DNA of 64,000 bases, from NCBI RefSeq assembly GCF_030272615.1, contig NC_081407.1, forward strand, positions 97,941,897-98,005,896, given 5' to 3'. Under the pieces are notes generated by a model. The model did not search any database. It was not told the origin of the DNA and saw only the letters and a program-made list of their open reading frames with translations. This DNA comes from Cryptomeria japonica (Eukaryota; Streptophyta; Pinopsida; Cupressales; Cupressaceae). Every line of letters starts with the position of its first letter. The stretch's first letter is position 1. Positions 34,527 through 45,843 of this stretch are shown in pieces. A program made the position numbers and the translations under genes.

Positions 34527-37500
34527 TTGTGCAATACTAAACAAAAGGAGGGAGAATCCTTTGCGTCATTTTTACAAAGATGGAGAAATCTAGCTAGCAG
34601 ATGCTCTTGCGAAATCCCACAGAAACAAATGGTAGAAATGTTCACTCAAAATGTTAACAAGGATATTGGCTATGATCTAAGGAAAGCTTGTTTGTCCACC
34701 TTCAAGGATGTTATTGAAAAAGGCTTAGCAACAGAAAAGGTCTTAATTGAACAAGGAGTCATTAAGATATTCAAGGAAAACAAAGAGGACTTTAAAGGAA
34801 AAGACAAGCCAAGATTTCGGAATAAGAACAAGAACACAGTCAATGATGGTGTTGTTGATGCCAATACAGTGAGACCCAAGTTCATCTTTTCGGGATCAAG
34901 TTCTACAAACAATCAAGTGAATACTCAAACAACTTCTAGACCACGAAGGAAGTATACCCCATTGGGAGAACCACTCGAATCAGTCTTCAAAAAGCTTGTG
35001 ACAAACAAAGTGATCACAGTTCTAGATTTTCCTCCATATGAACCAAAGGTCAAACCAAATTGGTGGAATGATGATGAGTATTGTGAATTTCATAAAAGCA
35101 AGGGTCATAAGACAGGTAATTGCCATCGACTGAAGAATATTGTGCAAGATCTCATTGATAGAGGTGATATTGAGATTGAGGGACACTCATCTAATCAAGA
35201 GCATGAGATGTTTAAGGAACCATTCCCAAAGCATGACAAGGGAAAAGGTAAAGCCACAGATGATCAAGCCAACTATACTAGAGCACCTTATAACTATGAC
35301 TCAACTATTAATCACATCTCGATGGACAATCATATCTCTACTATTACCATCAAGAACAAAAATCCTGAGAATCCTCCTCAGCGACCCAGGATTGTCCTAA
35401 AAGGTGTTGGATCTTCTTCCGAGTCTACCTCTGAATGTCATGTTACAACCCGTCGAGGAAAAATTACTTTGCCAGGTGCCTCTACTAAAAATACCAATCC
35501 TCCTTCATCAACCAAGCCTGAGTATGACCTTGTAGAACAGTTAGGGAAGACACCCGTGCTCATCTCCATTCCTGAGCTCTTACGCATATCCCCTGCTCAT
35601 AAAGCTATTCTTGACAAAATCTTGAGAGACACTGTCGTTCCTACTGATCTGAACGTGGACCAGTTTCAAGCCATGGTGGGATACCTTTCCATTCCACATT
35701 CCCTTACATTCATAGAAGCCGATGACGCCTCCGTAAGTCAGCCACATAATGCACCTTTACATGTTGAAGCCTTCATACACAAACATCGAATAAAGCGAGT
35801 CCTGATAGATGGAGGAGCTGGTCTAAACATTTGTACATTGAGCACCATTAAACAATTGGGATATTCTGATAAAGCTGTGAATTCTACAAATCAAATCACC
35901 ATCAAGGCATATGATGATGAAGAGCGCTCATCCAAGGGCACAGTCACCTTACCTCTAAGAATTGGGCCAGTCACAAAGCATGTGGTTTGTCAAGTCCTAG
36001 ATCTGGATCTCACATACAACATATTGCTAGGACGTCCTTGGATTCATGAAATGAGGGCAGTCCCATCAACATATCATCAATGCATTAAGTTTCCTCATAA
36101 TGGAATCGAGGTAACAGTCAACGGCAATCCTAATCTGTTCATATATTGCAATAACCTGAGATCACATACTGAGACCATCATTCCCAGTAATCGTGAAGCT
36201 GCTCCTTCTTCGGCATACATTGATCCTGAGTCATTGAAACCTTCGACATCAAAACAAGGTGAACTTAAAGGCAAATTTCAGGACAAAGGCATGGGAGAAT
36301 ACACTTTAAATCAGACAATGTATTTACGACAAGTCATGAGCTCTCCAAAAGAATATGGAAGGCCACATCCTAACAAGCAAGTATCCATCATGATACTCAA
36401 ATGGGATCCTACTACCTTTCAAAGATGGGGCGAACTAGAAGAGGAAAATTTATATAAAATGCTTTACAAAGACATTGAAGAGGACACACAAGATCAGATC
36501 AATATACCCTGTGAGAACTATGGCAAAGGCTTCAAGATTCTACAAAGATTCGGGTATGATGGAAAAAGCCCTCTTGGGTTACGCAAAGAAGGCATCATGG
36601 AGCCCTTACAACTTAAGTTGACTGTAAGAAGAGAACGCTCAAAGGGACTTGGTTTTCTAACTTCCAAGATCCATACTAAAAGGACAGAAGGGGCATCACA
36701 AATCAAAATTGTCAAAGTTCAACAAGAGGATTACTATTCCACAGATTCCAATGAATGGGAATGGGGTTCAGACAAATCCTCCAGTGACTATGAGCTCACC
36801 GAGACATTCAGAGAGCCAGATGAACCCACAGAAGAAGAGGAATTTTATAAAAGGTTCAAAGTAGGTCAAGAGACAACCCATAAGGATTCCACACAGTCTT
36901 CGTCTCAAGGTCTTAGGTTGAAATCACATAGGATGATGACACCTGTCCCGGAAGGCGCTACTAGTGATGACAATTTGGATTTGCTTGCGATCGAAACTGA
37001 TAAGAAGAGTGCCATCGATGACCTCGATGATTGCCTCGATATACCCAAATATAACCACATCTTCACTCTTAGTCCTCCAAACTCTGAAAACATTAAAGGC
37101 CTTCCCCTTGTTCATCCCCAACTCATTGACTGGGATTATGAAGGACCAGCACAATTTGATACATTTCAAAATGATGAAGCTATTATTGACTATCTTGGCA
37201 TACGAGATGATCTTCCCCCTGGGGACCACAAAGCAGGATACATCATAGAACTCAACAACATGGCATATTTCGGTGAGGGTGTCGGACCTTCCAGTCGCAA
37301 AAATGTGAAAATAAGAACAAATCAAGGGTCTTATGGCGAAAACCACACTGTGGCGCTATCTGACTCCAAAAAAGTAAAAAGAAAGGACGTATCTGAGGGT
37401 GAAAACCTCTCTGAGGCACCCGAAGATGGAAGGCTCGACATTCTCCTAGCATCATATGAAGAAAAATCGTCCATGTTGGTAGAGGAGACTATCAAGACAA

Positions 37501-37595
37501 ACATTGGTACAGAAGAAGTTCCACACAACATATTCCTGGCTCAATCATTGACAGAGTCCGAAAGGTCAAAATTCATAAGCTTCTTCAAAGAATGA
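34527..37595 (+). pseudogene. Gypsy gag C-terminus, zinc finger, protease and G-patch-like region
   Basis: 1,022 codons open in the gag frame; the first is TTG, so this is a continuation and not a separate gene. It begins with the end of the capsid domain (GESFASFLQRWRNLASRC), then the zinc finger CEFHKSKGHKTGNC (about 35,085). The aspartic protease is RVLIDGGAGLNICTL (about 35,800) with ILLGRPWIHEMRAVPS (36,022). A G-patch-like segment follows (GFKILQRFGYDGKSPLGL, then RSKGLGF; about 36,525-36,660). Then comes an acidic linker leading to RT. It ends at TGA 37,593-37,595 in FFKE-QINFAW, which fits a CGA (R) codon. Order and length are typical of Tat polyproteins. Confidence 0.9.
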
Positions 37596-39178
37596 CAAAT
37601 CAACTTTGCATGGTCATACGTTGATATGCCTAGATTGGATCCGGATTTGGTAATGCATCATTTGACAGTCAAACCGGGGGCAAAGCCAGTGAAACATAAA
37701 TTAAGGAAAATGCATCCACAAGTGGCATTACTAGTCAAAGCAGAGTTGGAGAAATTATTGGATGTCGGATTCATACGCCCAATTGATTATCCCGAATGGA
37801 TCTCCAATTTAGTACCTGCCAGTAAACCAGATCGCAGCATCAAAATATGTATAGATTTCAAAGACATCAACAAAGCTTGTCCGAAAGATGACTTCCCATT
37901 ACCAAATATCGACTTGATAATTGATTCTCACAGCAGGTCACGAAATGTTATCTTTAATGGATGGGTTTTCTGGTTATAATCAAATCAGTATCGCACCCGA
38001 GGATCAACACAAAACATCATTCACTTGTCCATGGGGAACTTTTTGTTGGAATGTCATGCCCTTTGGGCTGAAAAATACAGGTGCTACATATCAAAGAGCA
38101 ATGACCACTATCTTTCATGATCTCATGCACATAACCGTGGAAGATTATGTTGATGATCTCTTGGGAAAATCAATAGACAGAGATACACATTTGGACATAC
38201 TTTCAGTCATCTTTGATCGGTTGGAAAAATACAAGGTAAGATTAAACCCCAAGAAATGTGTCTTTGGAGTAACCTCCGGGAAGCTCCTAGGATTCATTGT
38301 GTCTAAAAGAGGAATCGAAGCCAATCCAGCAAAATTCAAGGCTATCTTGGACATGCCGCCACCCAGAAATATCAATCAACTTCGATCCTTACAAGGGAGA
38401 CTCCAGTCTATACGAAGATTCATAGCACAACTTGCAGATAAGTGTAATCCTTTCCAGCACCTGTTACATAAAAATATCAAGTTCAAATGGGATGAGAACT
38501 GTCAACAAGCTTTTCAGACGCTCAAAGATTATCTTTTGAATCCGCCAGTTTTGATACCACCAATTCCAGATCAGCCTTTGCTACTATACATATCAGCTAC
38601 TCCAACAACACTGGGGGCACTCCTAGCACAACAAATAGCCGACGGCAAGGAAAAGGTAGTATACTATATCAGTCGCACATTGGTGGGATATGAGCTAAAC
38701 TACACACCCAATCGAGCATGCATGTCTCGCTGTGGTCTTTGCTTCACAGAAATTACGACATTATATGCTCACTCACAAGACTAAGTTGATTGCAAGAATT
38801 GATCCATTAAAATATCTTCTCAACAAAGCTACACTTACTGGATGACTCACCAAGTGGGTAATGATCCTGAGTGAATTCGACATCGAGTATGTGGACAGAA
38901 AAGCAATAAAAGGACAAGCAATCGCAGATCAATTAGCAGATGCTCCCATGATAGATGATGCTCCTCTAAATTCAGAATTTCCAGATGAATCAATTTTAAC
39001 AATATCACATGCAAGGCCATGGCAACTATACTTTGACGGTTCATACACACAACATGGAGCAGGAGTTGGTATTCTCTTTATAACTCCTCAAGGTGAGTCT
39101 ATACCAAAATCATACCGCTTATCATTTCCTTGCACCAACAATATAGCAGAATATGAGGCATTAACAACTGGATTATGA
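37596..39178 (+). pseudogene. Gypsy reverse transcriptase and RNase H (frameshifted)
   Basis: RT starts in the protease frame (HKLRKMHPQVALLVKAELEK, KACPKDDFPLPNID). It shifts by one base near 37,930 into LSLMDGFSGYNQISIAPEDQ, PFGLKNTGATYQRAM and the catalytic EDYVDDLLGKS (38,146), then PKKCVFGVTSGKLLGF. RNase H 1 (PLLLYISATPTTLGALLAQQ, 38,575) is shifted again near 38,720 inside NRACM. It resumes as RHYMLTHKTKL and IDPLKYLLNKATLTG-LTKW, with TGA at about 38,842. A second RNase H, the Tat hallmark, starts at WQLYFDGSYTQHGAGVGI (39,019) and reaches NNIAEYEALTTGL before TGA 39,176-39,178. Both of these TGAs fit CGA (R). Confidence 0.92.
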
Positions 39179-40768
39179 ATTGCAGTTCAGTGGAAGATCC
39201 AAGAACTCCCTGTTTTGGGGGATTCTCAACTTGTCATCCGTCAAGTAACTGATGATTACCAAACAAAAGATGAAAAATTAATGCCTTACAAGCAACTAGT
39301 AGAGGATTTGAAACAGCACTTCACAAAGATAGATTTTGAGCAGATACCAAGAGAGCAGAATCGTGCTGCAGATGCCATGGCTACAATTGCTTTACTAATT
39401 GATCTACCTCAAAATGAAACCTGCTATGAGTTCTTGGTAGACAACCTATTGATTCCTTCATATGAGATCACTCCTACTGAAATGATATGCGTTGTTGGTC
39501 CCGAATCCCAGTTATATGGTTCTATATTCACATATCTTTGCGACAATATCTTACCTCCTGATCTATCGAATAACCAACGCCGCACTTTCATTCGCCAATC
39601 CTCTCGATATGTCATTCTAGCTGATATCCTATACCGAGGAGGTCTAGATGGCACTCTTCTTAGATGTTTAGAAAGCGATGAAGCTCAGATTGCGTTACGT
39701 GAAGTGCATGAAGGGATATGTGGTCCGCATGCTAGTGGTCCTACCTTGGCCAAGAAACTCATCAGGACTGGATATTACTGGCCCACTATGGAAAAAGACT
39801 CATATCAGTTTGTCAAGAAATGTAAGCAATGTCAAATTCATGGAGACCTCATACATGCACCAGCACAAGAACTACAACCACTGGCGTCTCCGTGGCCCTT
39901 TTGTCATTGGGGACTCGATCTCATAGGCAAGATTCACCCTCCTTCTTCCAATGGTCATAAATTCATTATCACAGCCACAGAGTATTTCACGAAGTGGATT
40001 GAAGCCGTGCCTCTCACACAAGTCACTGGGAAACAAATTGCTACTTTCATCCTTAACTACATCATTTGCCGATATGGTATTCCCAATTCCATTATCACTG
40101 ATAACGGGCGTCCCTTCAAAAATCAGGATGTTCGTGAACTCTGTGACCATTTCCATATTTCCCATCATTTCTCCACACCATATTACCCCCAAGGTAATGG
40201 CCAAGATGAGGCGTCTAATAAAACAATTCTTAAAATCCTCAAAAAGACAGTCGACGACGCTGGCCGTAACTGGCATATCCAACTCAATCCTACACTTTGG
40301 GCCTACCGCACAAGTGTCCGCACACCTACAGGAGCTACACCCTACTCACTTGTCTATGGCACTGAAGCCATCTTACCTATTGAGGTCGAGTTACCTTCTT
40401 TACGGGTCTCTTTGCAAAACATCATCAACGATGAAGATTACAGGGTCTCTCGTTTACAAGAACTAGAACTGCTGGATGAACGGAGACAAACTGATTTTAA
40501 TCATCTCAAGGCTTACCAACAACGAATGAGTCGCAGCTACAATCACAAAGTCAAGCCTCGCACATTTGAAGTAGGTGACTTAGTTCTCAGAGAAAATCCC
40601 AAGAATCAGCAAGACAGAGAAAAGAAGGGCAAGTTCGAACCAAACTGGCTTGGTCCTTACATCGTTACAGCAGCCTATGGATCTAGGGCATATCAGCTCT
40701 CAACTACAGAAGGTGAACCTTTGGAGGATCCTATCAATAGCATGCACCTTCGCAGGTTCTACACATAG
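39179..40768 (+). pseudogene. Gypsy second RNase H C-terminus and integrase
   Basis: Continues in frame with VLGDSQLVIRQV and REQNRAADAMA, the end of the additional RNase H. Integrase follows: the HHCC finger (H of HEGICGPH, then CKQCQ; about 39,705-39,835), SPWPFCHWGLDLIGK (first catalytic D, 39,913), ITDNGRPF (second D, 40,098) and YPQGNGQDEASNK (catalytic E, about 40,205). The C-terminal core runs to VYGTEAILPIEVELPS and the KPRTFEVGDLVLRENP and WLGPYIV blocks, ending MHLRRFYT and TAG at 40,768. The integrase stretch itself has no stop or frameshift. It is called a pseudogene because the polyprotein upstream is broken. Confidence 0.92.
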
Positions 40769-42485
40769 TTCTCTGGAATATCCTAATTCAAAAATACAAA
40801 AAAAAAATCAAAAAATTTCAAAAATACAAAAAAAATTATAAAAACAAAAAAATCGTTACTTGGTGAAAACCTGGCAAACAGGCACCTTGTGATACAAGAA
40901 AAATCAAAAAATCAAAAAATAAAAGAGAAATAATTTCATCCAACGGTGAAAACCACTTCGGTGGCGCCCTGGGCAAGTACCATGGTGAAAACTGGGTCAC
41001 CAGCGCCATGCGTAGTGACTTTGCTCCTCCCTCCTTCAGGATTTACTTTCATCACTTCACATTGCACACACTCACAACCTATTCATTCACAATAAACTTA
41101 CCCATTCCCATCATGGCTTGTTATTGATCTACCTAAGATTGGTTAGCCATTTATAATAAACCCCTCTTTTTCACTCCCTTTCCATCCATAATAAATCAGA
41201 TCCTATCTATGGCTAAGGCAATTCCTACGTCTAGTGATGGGTGTGGAACTGAGAACATCACATGTTTCGAGGAGTACAGTTTCTTCCAGCTTTCTTCCGT
41301 CTATCCGCGCACAATCCGTAATAAAGCAACATTTGCATCACAGATCCGCAATAAAGTTTCATCTTCTCCGCAATAAAGTATCAGTTTCATGGATTCAGTC
41401 AGTTTCAGATGAGACAACAGCAACAATGGGCTTCAACAAATCAAATCTTTCAACAGACTCAAACAACATATGGTTCAGTGTTAATCTATCCTTTTTGTGA
41501 AAGTGAACATTGTGACCACAATCAAATAAGACTTATACAAGTGACAAGAGACACTAAACTTGAGGACTACAGTGGATGTTGGTGTCGAGTCTTGGTTTTC
41601 TTTTGATTTTATCTTTTGGTGACATGTCTTTTAGCTTTTCCGGGATGTCTTTGACTAGAGATTCTATCTCCAGGATGTCTTTGACTAGAAAGGCGAGGAT
41701 GGGGTATCGTCACCTATTTGCATTTGCTGTCTGTGGATTGTCTTTTAATAATGCTATGACTTGTCCAAGGATATGAGGACACTGTGAGTCTAGTGTGAAC
41801 TGGGGCATTCCTTGTTTGTGATTGTCTTATCTCCATGCAAACAGGTACAATGACTTTCTGGGTCGAACATATGCCTCGATTGTCATAACCTACTTGCCAT
41901 AATTAAGCTCAATGATGATAACGCACAAGAAGCTCTTTCACTTTCATATCTTCTATCTTTCACCCCCCCTTTCTTGATTGACTTCCATCATCCTTCTCGA
42001 GTCCGCATAGCCCGCTATCACATGACTGAGTATAATGACACACCAAAAACATTTGCATTTCATGTAGTTTGCACCTGCATTACCACATATAAGCATTTCA
42101 CACATACATATAGATATCACAATTACATCACATCCTGCACACAACACCTGTTAGCACAATTTACATTTGCATTATCATATTCATCTGCATTACATACATT
42201 CACATTTGCATCATGCATCACATATACAACATAAAAGAACAAAAATATATACTGCATTACATCATATACATATTTGCATCCATATCATAAGCATACATCA
42301 TGAAACATCTCATCACATAGGTACACATGCATATAGCTGCCGCAAAAATGAATCATCTCTCATATATAATCAAATGTGTCATGATACAATGATGTCAAAA
42401 AAATCATATGGCTACAAAATCACCTGCAGGTGTCTACAATACAAAAAAAATGGTAAAAATACTGATACAAGGGAGCCCTCTATGG
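40769..42485 (+). other. Gypsy region between pol and the antisense gene
   Basis: Non-coding as far as I can tell. It opens with A-rich AAAAATCAAAAA runs, then three spaced GGTGAAAAC blocks (40,863, 40,945 and 40,983) with GGCGCCCTGGGCAAGTACC and CCAGCGCCATGCG, a layout known downstream of pol in Tat elements. CGCAATAAAG-type words occur three times at 41,315-41,385. From 41,980 to 42,350 it is a low-complexity CATTTGCAT/CATATACAT-rich tract. Confidence 0.6.
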
Positions 42486-44559
42486 CTATGATGAACTCCC
42501 TCCCTTGGAGCCGCCTGGCCTCGACAGAGTCTGAGCTCTAGAAGGACCCGCTCTAGGATCACCCTGCCTATCTGGTGGTGGTGGAGGACCCATGACCCCA
42601 CCACTCGATGCCTGTCTCCTCCGGCTCCCTCCCATAGCCGTCGCTGTACACAATGGTCTATGGAAGCTCCTCGCCCGCTGATCTACTGGCACGACACCAT
42701 AATACAGGTCCCTCCAGTAGGCGATCTCCTCTCCAGCTCACAGGACATATGCGTAGCTTGCTCCTGCGTCCTCCATCGCCTGCCTCCCTGCCCTCAGCGC
42801 TGTCTTAGCCTCAGTATATCGCTGGATAGCCTGATCCCTCTCCCGCTCAGTATCCCTAAGCCTGATCCTGAGTCGGTCCCTCTCCCTCTCTAGATCCTGG
42901 ATCTCATCTGCCTGGCCTTGGCAGATCTCCCTGAGCTCAATCAGCTCATCCTCCTCTGGATCCCCACCCTCTGCCTCTGCCTGTGGCTCTCCCTCTGCGG
43001 GTGCCTGCCCCTGTGCCTGCCCCTGTACCTGCCCCTGTGCATGTCCCTGTACCTGAACCGGTGCCTGAATGGGTACCTATCTCTGTGCATTCCTAGGTAC
43101 CTGAAACCTGTCTCTGACCCTGTACCTGTGCCTGTACTGGCACCTGTCCCTGTACCTGTCCCTATCTCGGTCCCTGTGCTCTAGGACCCTGTGTTGCTGG
43201 TACCTGCAGGGGCAATCCACTACAACCCCTCACCACCTGGGCCTGTCCCTCTTGTCCCCCCTCTCTCCGAGGTGCCACCCTCCTCTCCCCAACTACTCCC
43301 CTCCACCTCCGTCGGCCTCTACCTCCATCACCTCCACCATCATCATCGTCATCTCCTCCTACCTCCCCCTCCAGTAGCTCTCCTGGATCTGTCAACCGTG
43401 GGAATGGATGCTCTGCCCAATATGCGGAGTACTCTGCATCCATACCTGCATCCTCAATCTCTGGCCACATATCCCAAGGTAGGGGCACCATCTCTGCCAG
43501 CTATGTAACTGCCTGATCATATGACAACAGCGGTCCAAACTGCGCCTGATCCCTGACTGTACGGGCATACATACCCGAGCCTCGTGGCATCCTCTGGATC
43601 CTGCCATACTGTCTGCATACTCGGTCCACCAGCTGTCTCTCCAGTATATAGGGCGTCCGCCCAATCAAACACTTGCTCCGGAAGGTGAAAGGCAGCTCCA
43701 CTGCATCATCCTCCCACTCCTCACATCCCAGATACGGCCTCCAGATGACTACATCAATATCATCTATCACTCGCTGCTAGTGCTCTAACCTACCAATCCG
43801 AGGCTGTGAAGTGATCATATCATACAGATGCACAAAGCTCCGTCCATGACCCCTGCCTCTGAAATGTATCGACCGTGTGATAGGCAGATGCTCGTATGCC
43901 CACACTTGCAAAAGTGTCACTCCACAGCCCAGTCCCACTGATCCATGGTAGACAAACTGGTGCAGCTCATAATATAGGTGGGCCAAAACACATGGACCCC
44001 ATGCATATCTGGTGTGCTGAGTCACCAATATCTCTAGTGCTCCTCCCCAGCCCACTGCCAACCCCCGTGTCGCCCTGTCCAAACATAGGAACCCACTGAT
44101 AGCTCCTCCGATCACAGTTAGCAAAGCTAACCCTGTCGCAGTCATGGTATCCCATGCCACATGTCCTGCTCGCATCTCTAGGCTGGGATCCTGGAACACC
44201 TGTCTCAAAGCCTCTTTGTCTCCATCGCGATCATATGGAATCAGCTCTCCATCGATCGGTATATGTAGGATCCTATAAACATCCTCAAGCGTCACTCTCA
44301 TCTCACCCATCGGCAGATGAAAAGTGCAAGTCTCTGAGTGCCATCTCTTGGCCAGCGCAGTCAGCAAACCCATGTTTGCCCGAAACTCAGGCACATATAA
44401 CACGTGTCTCAATCCCATCTCCTCAATGGCAGCCCTATCCTGAAACGACAACTCTGGTCGCAATCTCTGTGTGGATGGGAATCTCTCCCGTGACTCTAGC
44501 ATAGGCAAATACTCCTGCAGTCAAACAAATCAATCATGTCAGTCATCGTGGCATTCACT

Positions 44560-44958
44560 GTTCATCACAAAATGCTACTCGCTATCTAAATGCATATGGT
44601 TATCTACCCTAGTGACACTCAGTGTTCATCACAAAGTGTTGCTATCTATTCTAGTAGTGCTCCCTGTTCATCACAAAGTACTACGTGTGTAACATTCCCT
44701 GTTCATCACAAAGTGTTACTCACATTTTGCACTCCCTGTTCATCACAAAGTGTTGCTCATACTTTGGGTACTCCCTGTTCATCACAAAGTACTACGTGTG
44801 TAACATTCCCTATTCATCACAAAGTGTTACTCACATTTTGCACTCCCTGTTCATCACAAAGTGCTGCTCATACTTTGGGTACTCCCTGTTCATCACAAAG
44901 TACTCTATCTTGGTGCTCCCTGTTCATCACAAAGTGCCTTGATCTATCCTAGTCTTCC
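44560..44958. repeat. Tandem array of GTTCATCACAAAGTG units
   Basis: Ten units begin GTTCATCACAAA (one ATTCATCACAAA) at 44,560, 44,624, 44,666, 44,701, 44,738, 44,777, 44,812, 44,849, 44,888 and 44,922. The middle six form a higher-order repeat: spacings of 35, 37 and 39 bases occur twice, giving a ~111-bp triplet unit. An extra half-copy (GTTCATCACAGAA) lies at 45,013. Open frames across the array are by-products of the periodicity. Confidence 0.92.
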
Positions 44959-45064
44959 TAGAGGACTTGCTTGAGTGTATCCTCTCAGCAGCTTATCCAA
45001 TCGACAGCGTATGTTCATCACAGAACTGCCGATTTGACCTTGAAGACAAAACCTTGCATTTTTC

Positions 45065-45330
45065 AGACATAAACGTGTTTTAAACTCACAAACGCGCCTC
45101 TTGACTGCACAAGTGTGCCTACACAACGCAAATGTGCCTGTTTGACATAAATGTGCCTAAATTATACACAAACGCGACTTTGGCACACAAACGCCCCTTC
45201 AGGACGTAGACGCGCCCGCATACAGCATAAACGCGGTTCCAGACGCATACGCGCCTGGCACCGACACAGACGCGTCTGGCGGACACAAACGCGCCTGGCA
45301 CCGACGCAGACGCGGTTGCACGTTTTGCAC
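45065..45330 (-). repeat. Cluster of GCG(C)GTTTGTGT-type motifs (reverse of leader motif)
   Basis: The plus strand reads ACACAAACGCGCC, GACGTAGACGCGCC, GACACAGACGCGTCTGG and similar at irregular spacing, at least ten times. On the minus strand these are GGCGCGTTTGTGT and CGCGTCTGTGT, nearly the same word as in the element's 5' leader but in opposite orientation. Confidence 0.8.
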
Positions 45331-45829
45331 TTTTTTTTGTGCCCTATTCCTAAGCGCATTTATTGCTAACTAGCATGCATTAATGACAAAAATTGAAAAC
45401 GTCAAAGTACGAGAAGGTTTGGTGGTACTTACCAGCTCTCCTGCCTCTGCTGGTCTCTGAAATTGGCGAATGCGGTCGAATCTATGCACGAAAGCCATCG
45501 CTGCTGACTGCTGCTGCTCTTTTTCTCGCTCTACACTGTGATCTCGTGAAGGTGTAGATGACAATGGGGATGTCTTTTTCCCTTGGTCTATCTTATAGCC
45601 TACCCTAGCCCTCGCCTTCATTTTTCGAGTCAGTATTCTTCATCTTGTGACTTTGTCACTTTATCCGGTCAGTCCATTCTATCCCGTCTTTCTTATCGAG
45701 AGATTGTCTGCAATCTTTTCAGGCATTTTCATCCAATCTCTCGAGGGGGCATATCATTCCCATTCTGGGGCAACTCTGTATCAGTTCATCTTATCTTCTT
45801 TGAAACAACGCGACAAGCCGCATTGTCTC

Positions 45830-45843
45830 AAAGAGGGGCAAAA
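45830..45843 (+). promoter_or_regulatory. Gypsy polypurine tract
   Basis: AAAGAGGGGCAAAA abuts the 3' LTR start TGTAGAC at 45,844, the position expected for plus-strand priming. Confidence 0.85.

Larger units (their letters stand above)
44515..45432 (-). other. Intron of the antisense PMD gene
   Basis: 918 bases on the minus strand, from GTAAGT (45,432) to TTTGACTGCAG (ending 44,515). It joins a phase-0 exon end to a phase-0 exon start, and the joined frame leads straight into the PMD. It contains a tandem array (44,560-44,958) and a motif cluster (45,065-45,330). The boundaries are read from consensus sites only. Confidence 0.7.
42486..45621 (-). pseudogene. Antisense two-exon plant mobile domain (PMD) gene inside the gypsy element
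   Basis: Exon 1: ATG at 45,621 to 45,433 (63 codons, MKARARVGYKIDQGKK... ending in AGEL), followed by GTAAGT. Exon 2: after TTTGACTGCAG it starts at 44,514 in the same phase and runs to about 42,486. Residues 70-300 match the PMD fold of MAIN/MAIL-type and transposon-borne proteins (ALAKRWHSETCTFHLPMGEM, TLEDVYRILHIPIDGE, RYAWGPCVLAHLYYELHQF). Then come IWRPYLGCEEW, an acidic/Gly/Arg region (43,400-43,250), a QVQGQ-rich tract with one frameshift (43,050-43,160), a coiled coil (ELREICQGQADEIQDLERER) and a basic, Pro-rich tail ending in TAG 42,488-42,486. In-frame TAGs at 43,779, 43,503 and 43,164, and a TGA near 42,740, break this copy; the TAGs fit CAG. PMD function in the element is unknown. 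Confidence 0.82.

Noticed and set aside
42918-43184. Plus-strand Leu/Cys-rich frame of 88 codons
   Set aside because: Shadow of the QVQGQ-rich coding stretch on the minus strand. The minus frame is continuous with recognised PMD and coiled-coil sequence.
43162-43779. TAG recoding or suppression in the antisense PMD gene
   Set aside because: Three in-frame TAGs with good coding continuity could suggest readthrough. The same TAG-for-CAG pattern in the unrelated copia relic makes deamination the simpler explanation.
44590-44952. Plus-strand frames reading HHKVL and SSQS repeats
   Set aside because: They are the tandem array in the intron of the antisense gene. All frames are similar because of the 34-39-bp units.
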